NCBI GenBank assembly: GCA_016432265.1
Contig: CP066681.1
Location: 124,001-188,000 of the forward strand
Direction of reading: 5' to 3'
Length of the DNA: 64,000 bases
From: Micavibrio aeruginosavorus
GTDB taxonomy: Bacteria > Pseudomonadota > Alphaproteobacteria > Micavibrionales > Micavibrionaceae
Part shown: one piece after another, positions 63,485-64,000 of the stretch
How the letters are laid out: every line of letters starts with the position of its first letter
Position numbering within the stretch: the stretch's first letter is position 1
Position numbers and translations under genes: made by a program
The notes under the pieces: generated by a model
Told to the model about the DNA's origin: nothing
What the model saw: the letters and a program-made list of their open reading frames with translations, nothing else
Databases searched by the model: none

Positions 63485-64000
63485 CCAGACCAACCACTTG
63501 CCCTATGACGAAGTGGTGATGTTGCACGACCATCCCTATCCCGAGTCAACCGACGACGAATTGTTCAACATCGCTCTTGCGAAAGATCTGGGTGCGATCA
63601 TTCGTACATTGGGCGTTGAAACTACTTGTCTGGCCTTTTGCGACTCCTCTTTGGATATACTGCGGCGTAAAAAAACCAAGGGGGATAATTTTGTCGTCTT
63701 CAATCTGGTTGAAAATGTCGAGCGCAAACCCGAGTGGCAGCCTCGCGCGATGCAAGCCCTTGAAGATATCGGCGTGGCCTTCACCGGAACAAGCGCGGAA
63801 CAATTGCTGGCATGCGATGCCGACAAGTTTCGCATGAAAGAATCCTTGCTTGCGCGAGGGCTACCCACACCTTTGTGGGCCACGCGCAACCATATAAAAC
63901 CGCTATATACGGAGAGCGGGCCATGGCTGGTGAAGTCTGCCCTTTATCATGGATCCTTCAATATCCGTCAGGACAGTATTTCAGAAGACCCCGCTTATTT
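63465..64000 (+). CDS. ATP-grasp ligase-like protein (third of three, partial at right edge)
   Basis: From the ATG at 63465 the frame is open to the window end (178 complete codons). The visible part has the N-terminal domain with FNLVENVERKPEW (counterpart of FNLVEAVGGEDE), GVAFTGTSAEQLLACDADKFRMKESLLARGLPTP (shown here only to its hinge) and WLVKSALYHGSFNI, the start of the ATP-binding region. The C-terminal catalytic end lies beyond the window. It overlaps the second ligase by 20 bases. Confidence 0.75.
   Translation, partial: MEKSLRNQTNHLPYDEVVMLHDHPYPESTDDELFNIALAKDLGAIIRTLGVETTCLAFCDSSLDILRRKKTKGDNFVVFNLVENVERKPEWQPRAMQALEDIGVAFTGTSAEQLLACDADKFRMKESLLARGLPTPLWATRNHIKPLYTESGPWLVKSALYHGSFNIRQDSISEDPAY

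Noticed and set aside
1..64000. CRISPR arrays, insertion sequences, integrases, phage genes
   Set aside because: I saw no regularly spaced repeats, transposase or integrase frames, or phage structural genes on either strand.

Overview
The window looks like chromosomal DNA of a moderately GC-rich Gram-negative bacterium, most likely an alphaproteobacterium. Lineage hints are HslV with a short propeptide followed by HslU, an NDUFA9-type Rossmann gene beside surA-rsmA, and LPS glycosyltransferases, Kup, TerC and ComM. No 16S gene or other decisive marker is present, so genus is not called.

Region 1 (1-28613) is a dense surface-polysaccharide locus. A leftward operon (6751 to beyond the left edge) encodes a methyltransferase, a PEP-synthase-like dikinase without the PEP barrel, a class I glutamine amidotransferase, a cytidylyltransferase and a very large sulfotransferase-fold protein. 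The first four match in kind and order the Campylobacter jejuni genes for the O-methyl phosphoramidate capsule modification (Cj1420/1419-1418-1417-1416). A rightward operon of 14 tightly packed or overlapping genes (6952-25127) holds sugar cytidylyltransferases, an oxidoreductase, glycosyltransferases, three asparagine-synthetase-family proteins, a GNAT enzyme, an ABC flippase/exporter and a DegT aminotransferase. A leftward trio (28613-25180) supplies a UDP-sugar 4-epimerase, a UDP-HexNAc dehydrogenase and a glycosyltransferase. The locus ends beside a tRNA-Ser(GGA) gene at 28658-28748.

Region 2 (28.9-42.4 kb) is mostly core genome: alpha/beta hydrolase, two LPS glycosyltransferases, an ArsR regulator, a reductase, a cytidylate-kinase-like protein, rsmA, surA, an NDUFA9-like gene, a UvrD/PcrA helicase, a GGDEF protein and a low-complexity protein.

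Region 3 (42.5-46.2 kb) carries full-length comM and, upstream of it, two extra copies of only the first ~34 codons of comM. Each is joined directly to a small two-helix membrane protein gene, with matching junction sequences. An AT-rich gene split by a G7 tract sits between the intact comM and the first fragment. This looks like a tandem cassette or amplification site.

Region 4 (46.2-59.8 kb) holds a cyanophycinase-like peptidase, a CPA2 antiporter, a TraX-like protein, rplJ-rplL with their own promoter, leader and terminator (separated from rplKA and rpoBC), a HIT protein, pirin, a GNAT enzyme, TerC, Kup and hslVU.

Region 5 (59.98 kb to the right edge) is a second unusual operon: a lysine 2,3-aminomutase-type radical SAM enzyme followed by three consecutive, different ATP-grasp ligases of the D-Ala-D-Ala-ligase type. 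The arrangement suggests synthesis of a beta-lysine-containing amide or small peptide.
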